DNA from: Phytophthora colocasiae
Lineage: Eukaryota > Oomycota > Peronosporomycetes > Peronosporales > Peronosporaceae
Assembly: GCA_018806915.1 (NCBI GenBank)
Contig: JAGKQI010000046.1
Coordinates: 372,001-436,000 of the forward strand
Length of the DNA: 64,000 nucleotides
Direction: 5' to 3'
A program made the translations under genes and the position numbers. Below are positions 51,507 through 60,898 of this stretch, piece after piece; position 1 is the stretch's first letter, and each line of letters starts with the position of its first letter. The notes beneath the pieces are model-generated. The model worked only from the letters and a program-made list of their open reading frames with translations. It was not told the origin of the DNA and ran no database searches.

Positions 51507-52425
51507 GAGATTGATCTCGTGCTGTAGTACCAGTACGTGTCAAGACGTTCAACGTCTCGACACTCGGTATCTGCCCTGCAGATACACCCTTCTCAGTCAC
51601 GGACTGAGACTCACACAGCTCACTGAGCTGGTGCCGCGCGCTCTGATACTGTAACGCAGTATCAGTTCGTGTCAAGACGTTCAACGCCTTGACACTCGGT
51701 GTCTGCCCTGCAGACACACCCTCCATAGTCACGGACTGGGACTCGCAAAGCTCCCTGAGCTTGCGCCGCGAAGGTCTGCCATGGAGCTCAGCTCCAGGCG
51801 CTCCACGTCCAAGGCATCCCACCTTGGACGGGACTTTATCGCAATCGTCAGCGGATTCCTTCCGCTGACTCGCACATTAAAGCACTGCTTGTGTGACGAT
51901 CATCGCGTGCAGCTCCGCTGCACGTGAGCACGCAGGTTCTTCGGTTGCTGGACGTTTGCAACCGCCAGCACCTCCTGCCGCGCAGTCGGTTCCCTGAACC
52001 GCTGCGCCTCCATCCGCTACAACGGATGAAGTGACCGCATCGTCGACTCCCGGAGGCGACGTGCTCTCGCTAGCTTCCAGCGCTAGCGAGTGTTCGCCTG
52101 TACACGTATCATCAGCTCCCGGGGCTGATGAACGATCGCTAGTTCCCGGAACTAGCGGTGAAGCGCCGGTGGCGTCAGCTCACGCCTTTCGGTTCCCCGA
52201 ATTTTATTTATTTCGTCAACTCCCAGAGTTGACGCGACGTCGTTGGCGCGACCCTTGGGGGCTTGAAGTACCTCCAAGGATACCGGTAATACCGGTATTT
52301 TACCTTCTCTCAGGTGAATCGCATTCACCTGACCATCACTCATGTGACAAACATCATTCAGATGTTTACGCGTCAGGTGATTCACATTCACCTGACCATC
52401 ACTCATGTGGCCGCGACCATTCGGC
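51507..52425 (-). other. Element G protease-RT linker, hairpin-dense
   Basis: No domain. On the minus strand a low-complexity linker can be read (CESQSVT, GVSAGQ, LNVLTR repeats). On both strands back-to-back inverted repeats occur, for example CAGCACGAGATTGATCTCGT near 51501 and CGTCCAAGG with its complement near 51807. Confidence 0.5.
51536..51799. repeat. 132-bp tandem duplication with covarying hairpins
   Basis: Two units of period 132 (starts 51536 and 51668). The hairpin GTATCTGC/GCAGATAC of unit 1 (51567-51585) is GTGTCTGC/GCAGACAC in unit 2 (51699-51717): an A-T pair has become G-C on both arms. CAGCTC/GAGCTG (51616-51630) is AAGCTC/GAGCTT (51748-51762). A third hairpin (CTCAGTC/GACTGAG) has partly decayed in unit 2. 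Confidence 0.85.
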
Positions 52426-52830
52426 TCAAATTTCTGAGTCGACACACATTTTCTCACAACGGGCCGGTGCATGTGCAGCACTGATTGGGCCATCGCTCTC
52501 TGTCGCGCATGTGTTGTTGAAGCGTACGAGCGTACGCTTCTCCCAGTTGATCACCGGGTCATGCCGTGCAAGCCACGGCATACCTAATACCAAGTCGAAC
52601 TTATCGTCTAGATCCAAGACGATAAGGTCTTCTACAAACGTCCTTCGTTTGTAAGAGAAGCGCACACGGACCACGCGCTTCTCACTCCTTACGGCACCTG
52701 TTGCCAACCGCACCTTCAACACGCCGCGAGCCGTGTCGGCCTCTTCGAAGTCAAGTCTTCGAAGACTTCCTTGTCGAACAAAGTTGTTCGACGCGCCCGA
52801 GTCCACTAGGGCACGAAGAGATTAACTCTC
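52426..52830 (-). pseudogene. Element G aspartic protease
   Basis: ALVDSGASNNFVRQ is the active site and DKFDLVLGMPWL the C-terminal motif of a retroviral-type protease; HDPVINW follows as in many gypsy elements. Frame breaks lie just upstream, between the zinc knuckle and protease. The size is normal for a single-motif protease that works as a dimer. Confidence 0.85.
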
Positions 52831-53797
52831 TTCGACATCACGTTCAGGATGACAAGGTTTGGCTTGTCATCTTGCAGCTTACAGCGAGAAGCTTTCTCGC
52901 CGGGGGCAGCAGCCCTCATTGTCGCGTGTCCAAGCTCGACACGCGAGACTGCATCACCAGTAGGACGCCCCGAGCCTACTGGTCCTTGGCGTTTTTTGAA
53001 CGCCCGCCCGCTGTGCACTTGCGTGCATAGTGATCGATGTTACCACACAGGTAACATCGAACCTTGCCGTTCCTACGCTACTGTTGATCAGCAGTCGTAG
53101 AACTCGAGAGGTCCATAGGCTCCGGACCTCCCGTTGTCACAACAGGACGCGCCGGCTTCGGCGCGTTCGCATGGAGTTTAGCTTGACGCCGGCTAAACTC
53201 CTCTTGCATTGCAAGGATGATCACCTCTTCGAGAGTATTCGGATACTCTCGGAAGCGATATGTCTTGACGGGACCATCTCTTAGTCCCTTCATGAACGTG
53301 ACGACCTTGGTCGCCTCGTCGATCGGGTTGGCCACTATGTTCGATACGAAGTATCGAGCACGCTGGGCAAAGGTGTGAACATCATCGTTGCCCTGCTGCA
53401 GATCGAGAAACTCCGCTCTCGATCTGAACTCGTTCTTCGGAGGCCCAAACGCAAGCTTGAGCTCCTCTTTAAATACCTCGTACGTGCTGAAGCACGTAGG
53501 ATCCGAGAGTTGGCGCCCATAGGCCCAACTCCTCGCACGTCCGCCAAGACATGACATGGCGAACGCGACCATAGACATCGGATCGACGATACGTCGAGCC
53601 GCAACGGCTGTGTCGAGTTCGACAAGCCACCGAAGGAGGGTCTCGTCCTCCTTCCCCGCGTAGGTACTCACGTGGAGCTTCAACGACTCCACGCGTGGCT
53701 TAGGGGAAGCCACCGAGGTAGCAATATCTCGTTGCTCCTTAGCAATGTACCCCAGAGCAACACCGTGTTGCTCTGTCGGCGATAGCGTACGAAGCAT
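52831..53797 (-). pseudogene. Element G gag with CCHC knuckle
   Basis: The first ATG (MLRTLSPTEQHG) is at 53797. Capsid words: RWLVELDTAVAARRI, GGRARSWAYG and FKEELKLAFGPPKNEFRSR. An in-frame TAG near 53078 precedes the zinc knuckle CYLCGNIDHYARKC, which reads on in the same frame. Inverted repeats are dense throughout, for example ACGCGCC with its complement near 53147 and CAGAGCAACA with its complement near 53753. Confidence 0.85.
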
Positions 53798-54145
53798 CGT
53801 CGCTACCACTGCCTCTCCAATGACTTGTGAAAGTCTTTGGAGAGCTTCTCACTCTCCTTTGGCTGGCAGTGCATCCGCGATGAGTGCCAAGCAGACCAAT
53901 TACACCTGGTAGCACTTTGTAGTCCGTCCCACGACCGACTGCTGTTCGTTCGTATGGAGTCATACGAACGCAGTAGAGAACTCCCCAATGGATGAGGAAT
54001 CCGCTGGGATCCCTCAAATGTCCGTGACGCGCACGGACTGCGCCCACCCGTCTGATCCAGACTCGACGTATGCGGGCACCACGCTTTGCCACCGACTAGC
54101 TAAACTGAGTTTAGCGTAGGCATAACTTGGATACGCGAACACGTA
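53798..54145. other. 5' edge of element G and junction with host DNA
   Basis: Gag lead sequence and decayed coding remnants. No copy of the G LTR is seen here, so the 5' LTR is lost and G ends against the CRN promoter region near 54100. Confidence 0.5.
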
Positions 54146-54164
54146 CATCATCATCATCATCATC
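54146..54164 (+). repeat. CAT trinucleotide microsatellite
   Basis: Six and a third perfect CAT units, about 160 bases upstream of the CRN start codon. Confidence 0.95.
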
Positions 54165-54294
54165 GATGTTGAGCTGGTCCAGCGTGGATTCAGCCAATCA
54201 CAGTGCTTCTCAGCAAAAAAATAGAAAGTTCTGCGTGCTTCAATGTCACACGCGTGTCCGCTTAAGTACGCCAAAAATTCTCCCTCCCTTCTTC

Positions 54295-54310
54295 TTCATT
54301 CCAGAATCAG
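54295..54310 (+). promoter_or_regulatory. Possible oomycete initiator of the CRN gene
   Basis: TTCATTCCAGAATCAG lies 16 to 31 bases upstream of the ATG. The TCATTCC core resembles the oomycete Inr consensus around TCATT plus pyrimidines, and the distance is usual for these short 5' leaders. The following flanking motif is a weak match. Confidence 0.4.
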
Positions 54311-54325
54311 CCGGCTCGTGGAAAG

Positions 54326-56395
54326 ATGGTGAAGTTTTTCTGTGCGATCGTTGGTGAGGCGAGCAGCGTGTTCGAGGTGGACATCGCTGAATACGCTTCG
54401 GTATCCGCGTTAAAGAAGGCAATCAAGGTGGAGAAGAAGAACGACTTGGAGAATATCGATGCAGACAAGTTGCAACTCTCTCTGACGAAGCAGGGCGCAG
54501 GATGGCTACCAAGTGAGGAACTTGGTGCGATACGAAAAAGAGAAAAAGTACCGGGTTTCGAAAGGGTATCACTGGTGGATACAGAGAAAGTGATGTACTC
54601 GACCTTTTTGATTCGGGATGTGTTGAAGAAGAATAGATTGCCACCGCCTCGAGCGCAGCAAATTCACGTGCTGGTGGAATTACCAGTCCCGTTCGCGCAG
54701 TGGGATCCAGTTCCTGGTCAGTTCCCACCTCTCGTCTTTGCTGATGAAGACCCTGTAATCAGCATTCCGGCAGCTTACGCTGAGAACAGCGGCCTACATG
54801 TCAGGGAAGATGGATTGGTGTTGTACCTGCGGAACGGAGTGCTGGAGGAGTGGAATGCTCTGTTGGCTTGTGTCGTCAAGACTTACGCGCTGTTGTGGAT
54901 TGTTGGACCTCCAGGAACCGGGAAGTCGCTCGCTGCCTTCGCGTTTGCCTGCAGATTGAAACGCGTCGATGGGGATTTGGGGGGTGATTGGGATGTCCTA
55001 TGGATGAGCTTCCCAAAGGGTTACGGTACTCTATTGCGTTGCATTCTGTTTCGAGGGGAAGACAAGAAACTGACGTGTACGATTCGTACAAGTGATCTGG
55101 ATACTTTTTTGGAGACTATACCTGATCACACGATTATATTCCTCGACGGGTTTGCCACTGGACCAGATAAAGCTGCTTCCGTGTCTTTGTGTGTGGATTG
55201 GCGAACTCTTAACAAACGATCCCGCCGTCTTGTGATCGTCGCGTCAATGGTATCATTGGGAAAGCAGTGGAAGCTTGGAACATACCCCAAAATTCCGTCG
55301 ACCAGTGTGAATGATGAGGAGCGCTTCAATATGTTCTCGTGGACACTGTCGGAATACCAAGAGGCGTTGAAGCACGAAAAAATATTTACCCATGTGATGA
55401 AAATGTTGGACGTTGATAGCTGGGTGCCAGTTGACAGACGGGATGAACTGGTGGAAGTGAAGCATTACGTTGCTGGTGGGAGCGCTCGAATGATGTTTGA
55501 TTTTTCCACTGGTGAAGCCGAGGCCGCGTTAGATGACGCGCTGAATTGCACCGATGACGTTTTTAAATACGTGGAAGGAAGGATTGGCATGGGAGCTCCA
55601 CCGATGATTAACCGACTATTTGCTTGGTATCCTCCGAACCTTGCGAGGTCAAAACCGCAACGCCGTCTTGTGAGTTCATACGTGGCGAAACAAATATCCT
55701 TGCGTGTTGGACCAGAGCGTCTGCAGTCACTCGCGAAAACCTTGGCCAGGAATCCAGCAATGGATGGGCATATGCTTGAGATGTGGTTCTTCTCGTGCCT
55801 TGACCATGAAGGTGTTCAATGCTATAAAGTTGAGGGTAGCACCATCTGCGAGGCCGAGAAATGGCCCGGATCTGGTGTGAATGCCTTTGATCCGGAGAGT
55901 AATGACGATATAGACCTAGTTGATCCCCAGATGTGGTTTGAACCGCTAAAATGGAATAACGGTGGCTTTGATGCTGTTTTCGTCGACTACCAGGATGTTG
56001 CCAACACGGATACCACAGCCAAGCAAGCAGGTTATAAGTACAAGTTACACGTTCGTTTCGTTCAGGTGACGCGGTCAGAGAAGCATTCGTACAAGGCTGA
56101 ATTTTTTAAACATTTGCTGTCTCGTTTCAAGGTGCACATGGGGAGTTTGCTTTGGATTTCGCGTGTGGAGGTATGTTTCGTGGTCCCAGTAAAAATTATG
56201 AAAACGTTTTCTATCCCTGTGAACGAGGAAGACTTTCGTAGAGACGTGGTGGACCCTGTGACCAGATCGAATAGCGGTTCAATGGCGACTCGAGCCAGAT
56301 TCAATGAGGTCCCTCCTACTGATGTCTCGATTCGTGTGGTCGGGTTAAAATACGACCTGCTTGAAACCACGGGTGGTAAAAGGCAAAGACGCTAG
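54326..56395 (+). CDS. Crinkler (CRN) effector with P-loop NTPase and nuclease-like C-terminus
   Basis: Intact, intronless, 689 residues. The N-terminus MVKFFCAIVG, the LFLAK-type motif as LQLSLTK (residues 49-55) and HVLVELP (114-120), which closes the leader domain, define the CRN translocation module; the motif is divergent (SLTK for FLAK). The C-terminal effector body has a Walker A GPPGTGKS (194-201) and a Walker B-like TIIFLDGF (269-276). Near residues 545-600, FDAVFVD and VRFVQVTRSEKHS resemble the PD-(D/E)XK nuclease fold reported in NTPase-type Crinklers. No clear signal peptide is seen, which is common in the family. CRNs are delivered to plant cells and act mainly in nuclei. It sits at the edge of the transposon block. 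The nuclease part is inferred from motif pattern only. Confidence 0.9.
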   Translation: MVKFFCAIVGEASSVFEVDIAEYASVSALKKAIKVEKKNDLENIDADKLQLSLTKQGAGWLPSEELGAIRKREKVPGFERVSLVDTEKVMYSTFLIRDVLKKNRLPPPRAQQIHVLVELPVPFAQWDPVPGQFPPLVFADEDPVISIPAAYAENSGLHVREDGLVLYLRNGVLEEWNALLACVVKTYALLWIVGPPGTGKSLAAFAFACRLKRVDGDLGGDWDVLWMSFPKGYGTLLRCILFRGEDKKLTCTIRTSDLDTFLETIPDHTIIFLDGFATGPDKAASVSLCVDWRTLNKRSRRLVIVASMVSLGKQWKLGTYPKIPSTSVNDEERFNMFSWTLSEYQEALKHEKIFTHVMKMLDVDSWVPVDRRDELVEVKHYVAGGSARMMFDFSTGEAEAALDDALNCTDDVFKYVEGRIGMGAPPMINRLFAWYPPNLARSKPQRRLVSSYVAKQISLRVGPERLQSLAKTLARNPAMDGHMLEMWFFSCLDHEGVQCYKVEGSTICEAEKWPGSGVNAFDPESNDDIDLVDPQMWFEPLKWNNGGFDAVFVDYQDVANTDTTAKQAGYKYKLHVRFVQVTRSEKHSYKAEFFKHLLSRFKVHMGSLLWISRVEVCFVVPVKIMKTFSIPVNEEDFRRDVVDPVTRSNSGSMATRARFNEVPPTDVSIRVVGLKYDLLETTGGKRQRR

Positions 56396-56834
56396 TATGA
56401 CCAAGTGAGTTAGGTACTTCAAATCATGTTGTGCTTCGAAATACCTAGGGTGATCTTTGATGCAGTACATCGTTTTTAATCCCATTCTGCTTTCAGTTTC
56501 CGATTCTACCTCAAACTTGCTCTACTCGTAGGATGAAATCAAACCTGGTAGTATGCAGGCACTAGATCAAAAAAACACTCAGTGGTGTTCAAGGATAAAC
56601 GAATGAGCTTATTCCTGCGCGTGCCCATTGACACGGGGCTGTTGAGAGCTCCTTGGCAGTGCGGACAGCGTTGCGAAGTCCACGGGTGACGCGACATTCC
56701 TGGTGCAGCTTGTCCACCTTCACCAGCAGAGCGTGTTTGTCCACGGCGCTATCCATGCCAGCAGCCAGCATCACTTCATCAATCTCGTTCGGGTACGGAT
56801 CACGGAAGCTGTTCAGGTTGATGAACGGATCGCT
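56396..56834. other. Gap after the CRN gene with a possible gene fragment
   Basis: No intact gene. On the minus strand 56589-56830 reads FINLNSFRDPYPNEIDEVML and HQECRVTRGLRNAVRTAKEL, which looks like real protein but matches no family I know. It has no start or continuation and is probably a relic. Confidence 0.35.
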
Positions 56835-58416
56835 CTCCTAGAGTCCATGGAAAGCACGCCTCGAAAATTACTAGTGCTCACTGTATCGTCACTAACACAG
56901 GGCCACTGGCTGCCTGATGAGATTCCGTTTGTTTTGGACATGTGTATTCGTTCACGACTGGGTTTTTACGACTACGGGAACAAAACAATGGATTTCAAGC
57001 GTATTAGGCGTCTAATCCCGCTTTATTTTGTCAATTGGAATTTACCCAGCACTGATCGCTGGGATCTCGTAAATCTGAACAAACTATTGCAAATTCTCAA
57101 GGTTCCTGGACAATTGCAAGCACTGGAGACTCGATATCTGAAGCACACGACAGAGCTACGCAAATTAGAGCTTTTGTATTCCGACAACCCATCTTCCTCA
57201 AAACTTTTCTTACGGTTTTTGAGGGGGCTCTTCTTCGCAACGACCATGTTTGTCAAGAAAGGATATTCACTCCGGAGCCTGATACGGCGTCGTTGTACCG
57301 TACACGTTTCACATCGCCATTTCATTTATTGGCCTTATCGTCATGTCCTTCGTGATCAGAGAACTGGCCAGTTTACATCGGGGTGGAAGTTGAGTTTCGC
57401 AAGAACTACAAATTGTACCTGTCACGGTTACGCGTTAGTGATCGCATCCGAGCTCGAACGGATGCATTCATGACTTCCCTGTGGTCTTCTCATGCTGGGG
57501 TTAACTACGAAGATCTACTTGAAGAACTGCCCCAGGAAATTCGTGCTGCTTTGTGATCAAGGGCCATCTCACTATGCGAAGTCGATCAATAACGCATCGA
57601 CCACTTGGGCTACGTGACGGCAGCTACTTTGGCGAACGTGGCCTCCTTGGTTGTACGATCAGTGCGTACACGATTCGCACCTCTCGAGCATGTGACTTGT
57701 TGTCTTTGAGCTCCGAGGCTTTTGCCCAGGTCTTACAAAAATACTCATTCACTCGTCTTGCGCTCAAGCTCTGTGATCGAGCGTACAGACACCTCAAGGG
57801 ACAGTACATTGCAACTTGCGCGAGAAATGAAATGGAAGGACACTGGGGCAAAGCACTATTTCACACACTTGGAAAGATTAAACGCAGCCATGTAGCTACT
57901 GAAGAAAAAGACTCTCTGAAGCCAGACCAAGTTACAGCAACGAATGCTACCACGCCAGACGAAGTCACAAGATCTTCCGACGGCAACATTACGACTATAT
58001 TATCGCTTGCTACTACGGAAAAAGCTGTTGATTCTGACGAAACAGCCACTACACCCGATGAGAAGGTAGTTGAGACTTCTACCGAGAAGATTCACAAAGA
58101 TGCACCATTTTGTGGCGTACCAAGCAACCTATCGGACAAGTTGGACGAACTGCCAGTCCACATTGACGAGATGTTTATGGCCCTGAATACACCGCGAGCC
58201 TGTTTCGAGGCTTTTGCACCCCTGCTAAATATTTTGTTACCGACGGATCCGCTGGACTGGAAAGCTAGCTTTTGGGAATGTATCCCGAAACTCGTTAACC
58301 GATCAGACACATCGGGGTCACTCGAACCAACTACAAAATCTGTCCAACAGAACCACGACTCATCACAGGAGCTACCCCCACAGCGTACAGATACAACTAT
58401 AGCTCGAAGAAGATAG
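56835..58416 (+). pseudogene. Cyclic-nucleotide-gated type ion channel, degenerate
   Basis: Pieces in three frames follow the order of a CNG/HCN-like channel: VLDMCIRSRLGFYDYGNKT (start of the membrane domain), LVNLNKLLQILKVPGQL and RYLKHTTELRKL (S4 side), TFHIAISFIGLIVMSFVIREL (S6, near 57302-57364), KNYKLYLSRLRVSDRIRART and LLEELPQEIRAAL (C-linker, ending 57556), and DGSYFGERGLLGC (second half of the cyclic-nucleotide domain). The first half of that domain, S5 and the pore are missing or scrambled. The last frame 57553-58416 is open but follows a stop. Frameshifts plus missing core parts make this a pseudogene; introns could explain some but not all breaks. Confidence 0.75.
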
Positions 58417-58521
58417 TTTAACAAACCCTTTTTTAAGATTTCTTACACTTGTCCACACTGGAGATGTTGCTACTTGATCTCCTTATAAAGATCATAATAC
58501 ACACACACTTGATCAACGCGT
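58417..58521. other. Short convergent intergenic region
   Basis: Lies between the ends of the channel pseudogene and the FYVE gene. No feature seen. Confidence 0.5.
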
Positions 58522-59730
58522 TCATGCAGCCATAGATCGTCGTCGATTGGTGAATCGACCACGTCTGGAAACTGCGCTTTGCTTCATAGAACTAGCTCTG
58601 GACGTTCGAGCCATTTCCTGTGCCTTCGCCATGCAAGCTTCATGGTAAGCCTTGGAGCTCGCTAGTTCTTCACGTGCCACTTCAAGTGCATCAGTCTTAG
58701 CTGCATCCGTGAGGCACGTCGAGCAGAAACTCCGTTTCTTCTCGAGAACAGTACGTTGGTCGGGAGCCACGACACACACGAGCTGCTTATTGCAACATCG
58801 CGTGCACACTTGTCGCGAGCAGCTCTTGCAAGTCTTGTGGCTCGTTCCAAGCAGTCCGAAGCTCCGAGAACATACTGCACAGCGACGTCGAATAGACCAC
58901 GGCTGCTGAGCTGGTAGTGGTTGGTCATCTGACAAGGACAACGACGTCGTGCAGCCAAACGTCTTGCGCATTCGCCACACCAGCTTCTTCATCAGTGCAC
59001 ATTCTCGCTTCCGTGCGAAACTCGACCATTGTGTAGCAATAGCTTGGAGTGACATAGTGTTAACCATCTCGTTCTGCGTGTTGAAGTCGAAGAAGCCGCG
59101 TACGTAGCACTCGACTGTTGTCGGTGTCTTCTGCAGATACAACGAACAGACGGACATGTTGCCCCTCTCAATGTTCTGTGTGTCCTGCATCCCTGGGATC
59201 TGCGCGAACGCCACCGAGTGCGAGATGTTGTAGCCGATACGTTCACGCTTGACTGTGTGGGCGATCCCCGACGTGTCAAGCGACACGTAGTCGCGCTGGT
59301 TGTTGTACAGCCGCCACTTGACGCTCACATGATGGAACGGATCTTCCACCGTCGGTGCCACTAGTTCATGAAGGACTTTGCAGTCAACGACACCGTCTTG
59401 CGTGCAACACGACTTGATCCGGATCGCTTCTTCCGTCGTAGCTACTGCACCGTACATGACGTCGTCTAATGTACCTGGAACAGTACCGAGTAGCAATAGC
59501 GACGGAGTCGTAGGCAGACCGTTGCGACGACTTCGTTCACGGTAGATACGAACTCCGTCCTTGCGACGTAGCTCCTTCCATTGGCGATTGTCCGCGAAGC
59601 CGTCCGTGGTCTTGAGCAGTGTATTGAACTGCTGGATGTTGTGCACAGCCAATGTCTCGGCCAGTTCGCGCAACAAGTCGCCGTCCTCCTCGGATACCGT
59701 TAGCTCTGGAGGAGCTTGAATCGATTTCAT
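58522..59730 (-). CDS. START-like domain protein with FYVE-type zinc finger
   Basis: 402 residues from the ATG at 59730 (MKSIQAPPEL), no intron needed. Residues about 40-255 have the style of the oomycete START-like lipid-binding family (WKELRRKDGVRIYRERS, LLLGTVPGTLDDVMYG, VECYVRGFFDFN). A FYVE-type finger follows: CAVCSRSFG, HKTCKSCSRQVCTRCC, FCSTC, about residues 288-345. FYVE fingers bind phosphatidylinositol 3-phosphate on endosomes, but the usual basic R(R/K)HHCR core is replaced by HKTCKSC, so binding is uncertain. A helical Ala/Arg tail ends it. This domain pair is greatly expanded in Phytophthora. A housekeeping-like gene without obvious damage. Confidence 0.85.
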   Translation of the reverse strand: MKSIQAPPELTVSEEDGDLLRELAETLAVHNIQQFNTLLKTTDGFADNRQWKELRRKDGVRIYRERSRRNGLPTTPSLLLLGTVPGTLDDVMYGAVATTEEAIRIKSCCTQDGVVDCKVLHELVAPTVEDPFHHVSVKWRLYNNQRDYVSLDTSGIAHTVKRERIGYNISHSVAFAQIPGMQDTQNIERGNMSVCSLYLQKTPTTVECYVRGFFDFNTQNEMVNTMSLQAIATQWSSFARKRECALMKKLVWRMRKTFGCTTSLSLSDDQPLPAQQPWSIRRRCAVCSRSFGLLGTSHKTCKSCSRQVCTRCCNKQLVCVVAPDQRTVLEKKRSFCSTCLTDAAKTDALEVAREELASSKAYHEACMAKAQEMARTSRASSMKQSAVSRRGRFTNRRRSMAA

Positions 59731-60898
59731 CACTTGGCTCGTTCTCGTCGGATTGGATTGTGACCTGCTTGCCGACTTGCTGTTCTTGCTAGGACAGGCC
59801 GCACCTTGTCATGCGCAACGGCCCAAAAGTTCGACTCATCTAGCGCTGCTTCATCTAACGCTCTGCCTTGGAAATACTCCAGTAATTGATACCCTTCTAA
59901 TACCGTGATACAGTTAAACAGACTGTTCTGGACTGATTATAGTTTTCAGTGTTGCTGTTATATTTTATGTACTTGTCACAACTGATGTCTTTGATAAAAT
60001 AGTAGGGTGACACTCTTCGGCAGACTAAGATGCACTGAAATGTGGTCGGAACACTGGCTGCTCGCTGTACCAGCTTGACCGTCAGCACCGATAAATAAAC
60101 TGCGCGAAACATTGGTCTGTCGAGATTTGGTAGTGTTCGGCTGCCAGTATTGGCGTCGCAGTCGCTCAAATTTAGCCGCAATTTTCCAGTGCGGATAGCC
60201 GAGAGCTTGGAGGCGACATGTCGTCCAAAAAGTCTCTGCTAAAACAGCAAGATGAAGGCGGGTGGATCGGCAGCGTCAAGTTTAGACACTGACTAAGGTT
60301 CTGCCCGTCAACACGGTGCAAACCAGCAGCTGGCGTGTGCAGCGCTAGGTCGGACGAGTTGCGTCACGCCTGACAAGGGGTCCGGTGCGGGTGGATCCTG
60401 ATGAAGAACGGTTTCTTCTCCATTGACTTTGATGCTTGCAGCGATGGTCGGCTATTTAGTGTTGAGCATTTACGCGGTGTTGCGGGCGAAGTACTGGCTC
60501 ACCGAAATGTGCGTGGAGTTTAGCGATCCTAGTTGAAGTGTCATAAAGTGTGTCGAGAAGTTCAGAGCTGCATAGAAGCACGCGCTGAACAGTTCCACGG
60601 TCGGCGAGACAGCCATCAAAAGGCTCAGCTATGGCCAAGCAGAAGCGTCGGAAGGAAGACCACACGTGACGAGGTACATTCGGTTGCGCAGCATACGGCG
60701 GAACACCGTCGTCGCCGCAGTGCATGACTCAGCGCGTAGAGGCAATGGAGAGCCATGCGATTGCTTCAAGCGCTTCAACTTGCGCCACTAAATGTTCTCG
60801 TGAATGCTCTCACCCAACTAAACGGTAGCCGCCACTTACCAGTCATGACTGATCGACGGCGAACTTCGGTGAACTGCGTTCAACCGTAATGCGCTTCA
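59731..60898. other. Intergenic region between FYVE and MATE genes
   Basis: About 1.2 kb. Short frames at 59897-60181 (minus) and 60533-60727 (plus) have no motif and no homology I recognise. The stretch next to 59731 should contain the FYVE promoter. Nothing further is supported. Confidence 0.5.

Larger units (their letters stand above)
45321..54100. repeat. Hairpin array covering all of element G
   Basis: Perfect short inverted repeats with small loops follow one another through LTR, antisense ORF, integrase, RT, linker, protease and gag. Examples with arms: 49058-49068/49072-49082 (11 bp); 49110-49118/49125-49133 (9); 49156-49165/49167-49176 (10); 49278-49286/49290-49298 (9); 49350-49358/49368-49376 (9); 49456-49463/49468-49475 (8); 49496-49504/49513-49521 (9); 50159-50167/50175-50183 (9); 50262-50271/50274-50283 (10). 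Seven stems of at least 8 bp in about 460 bases compare with about 0.1 expected by chance for loops up to 10. The TTAA element and the 47502-48024 interruption show far fewer. Confidence 0.85.

Noticed and set aside
59897..60181. Minus-strand frame of 94 codons between the FYVE and MATE genes
   Set aside because: No motif, low-complexity end, and no start context that stands out; chance length for this base composition.
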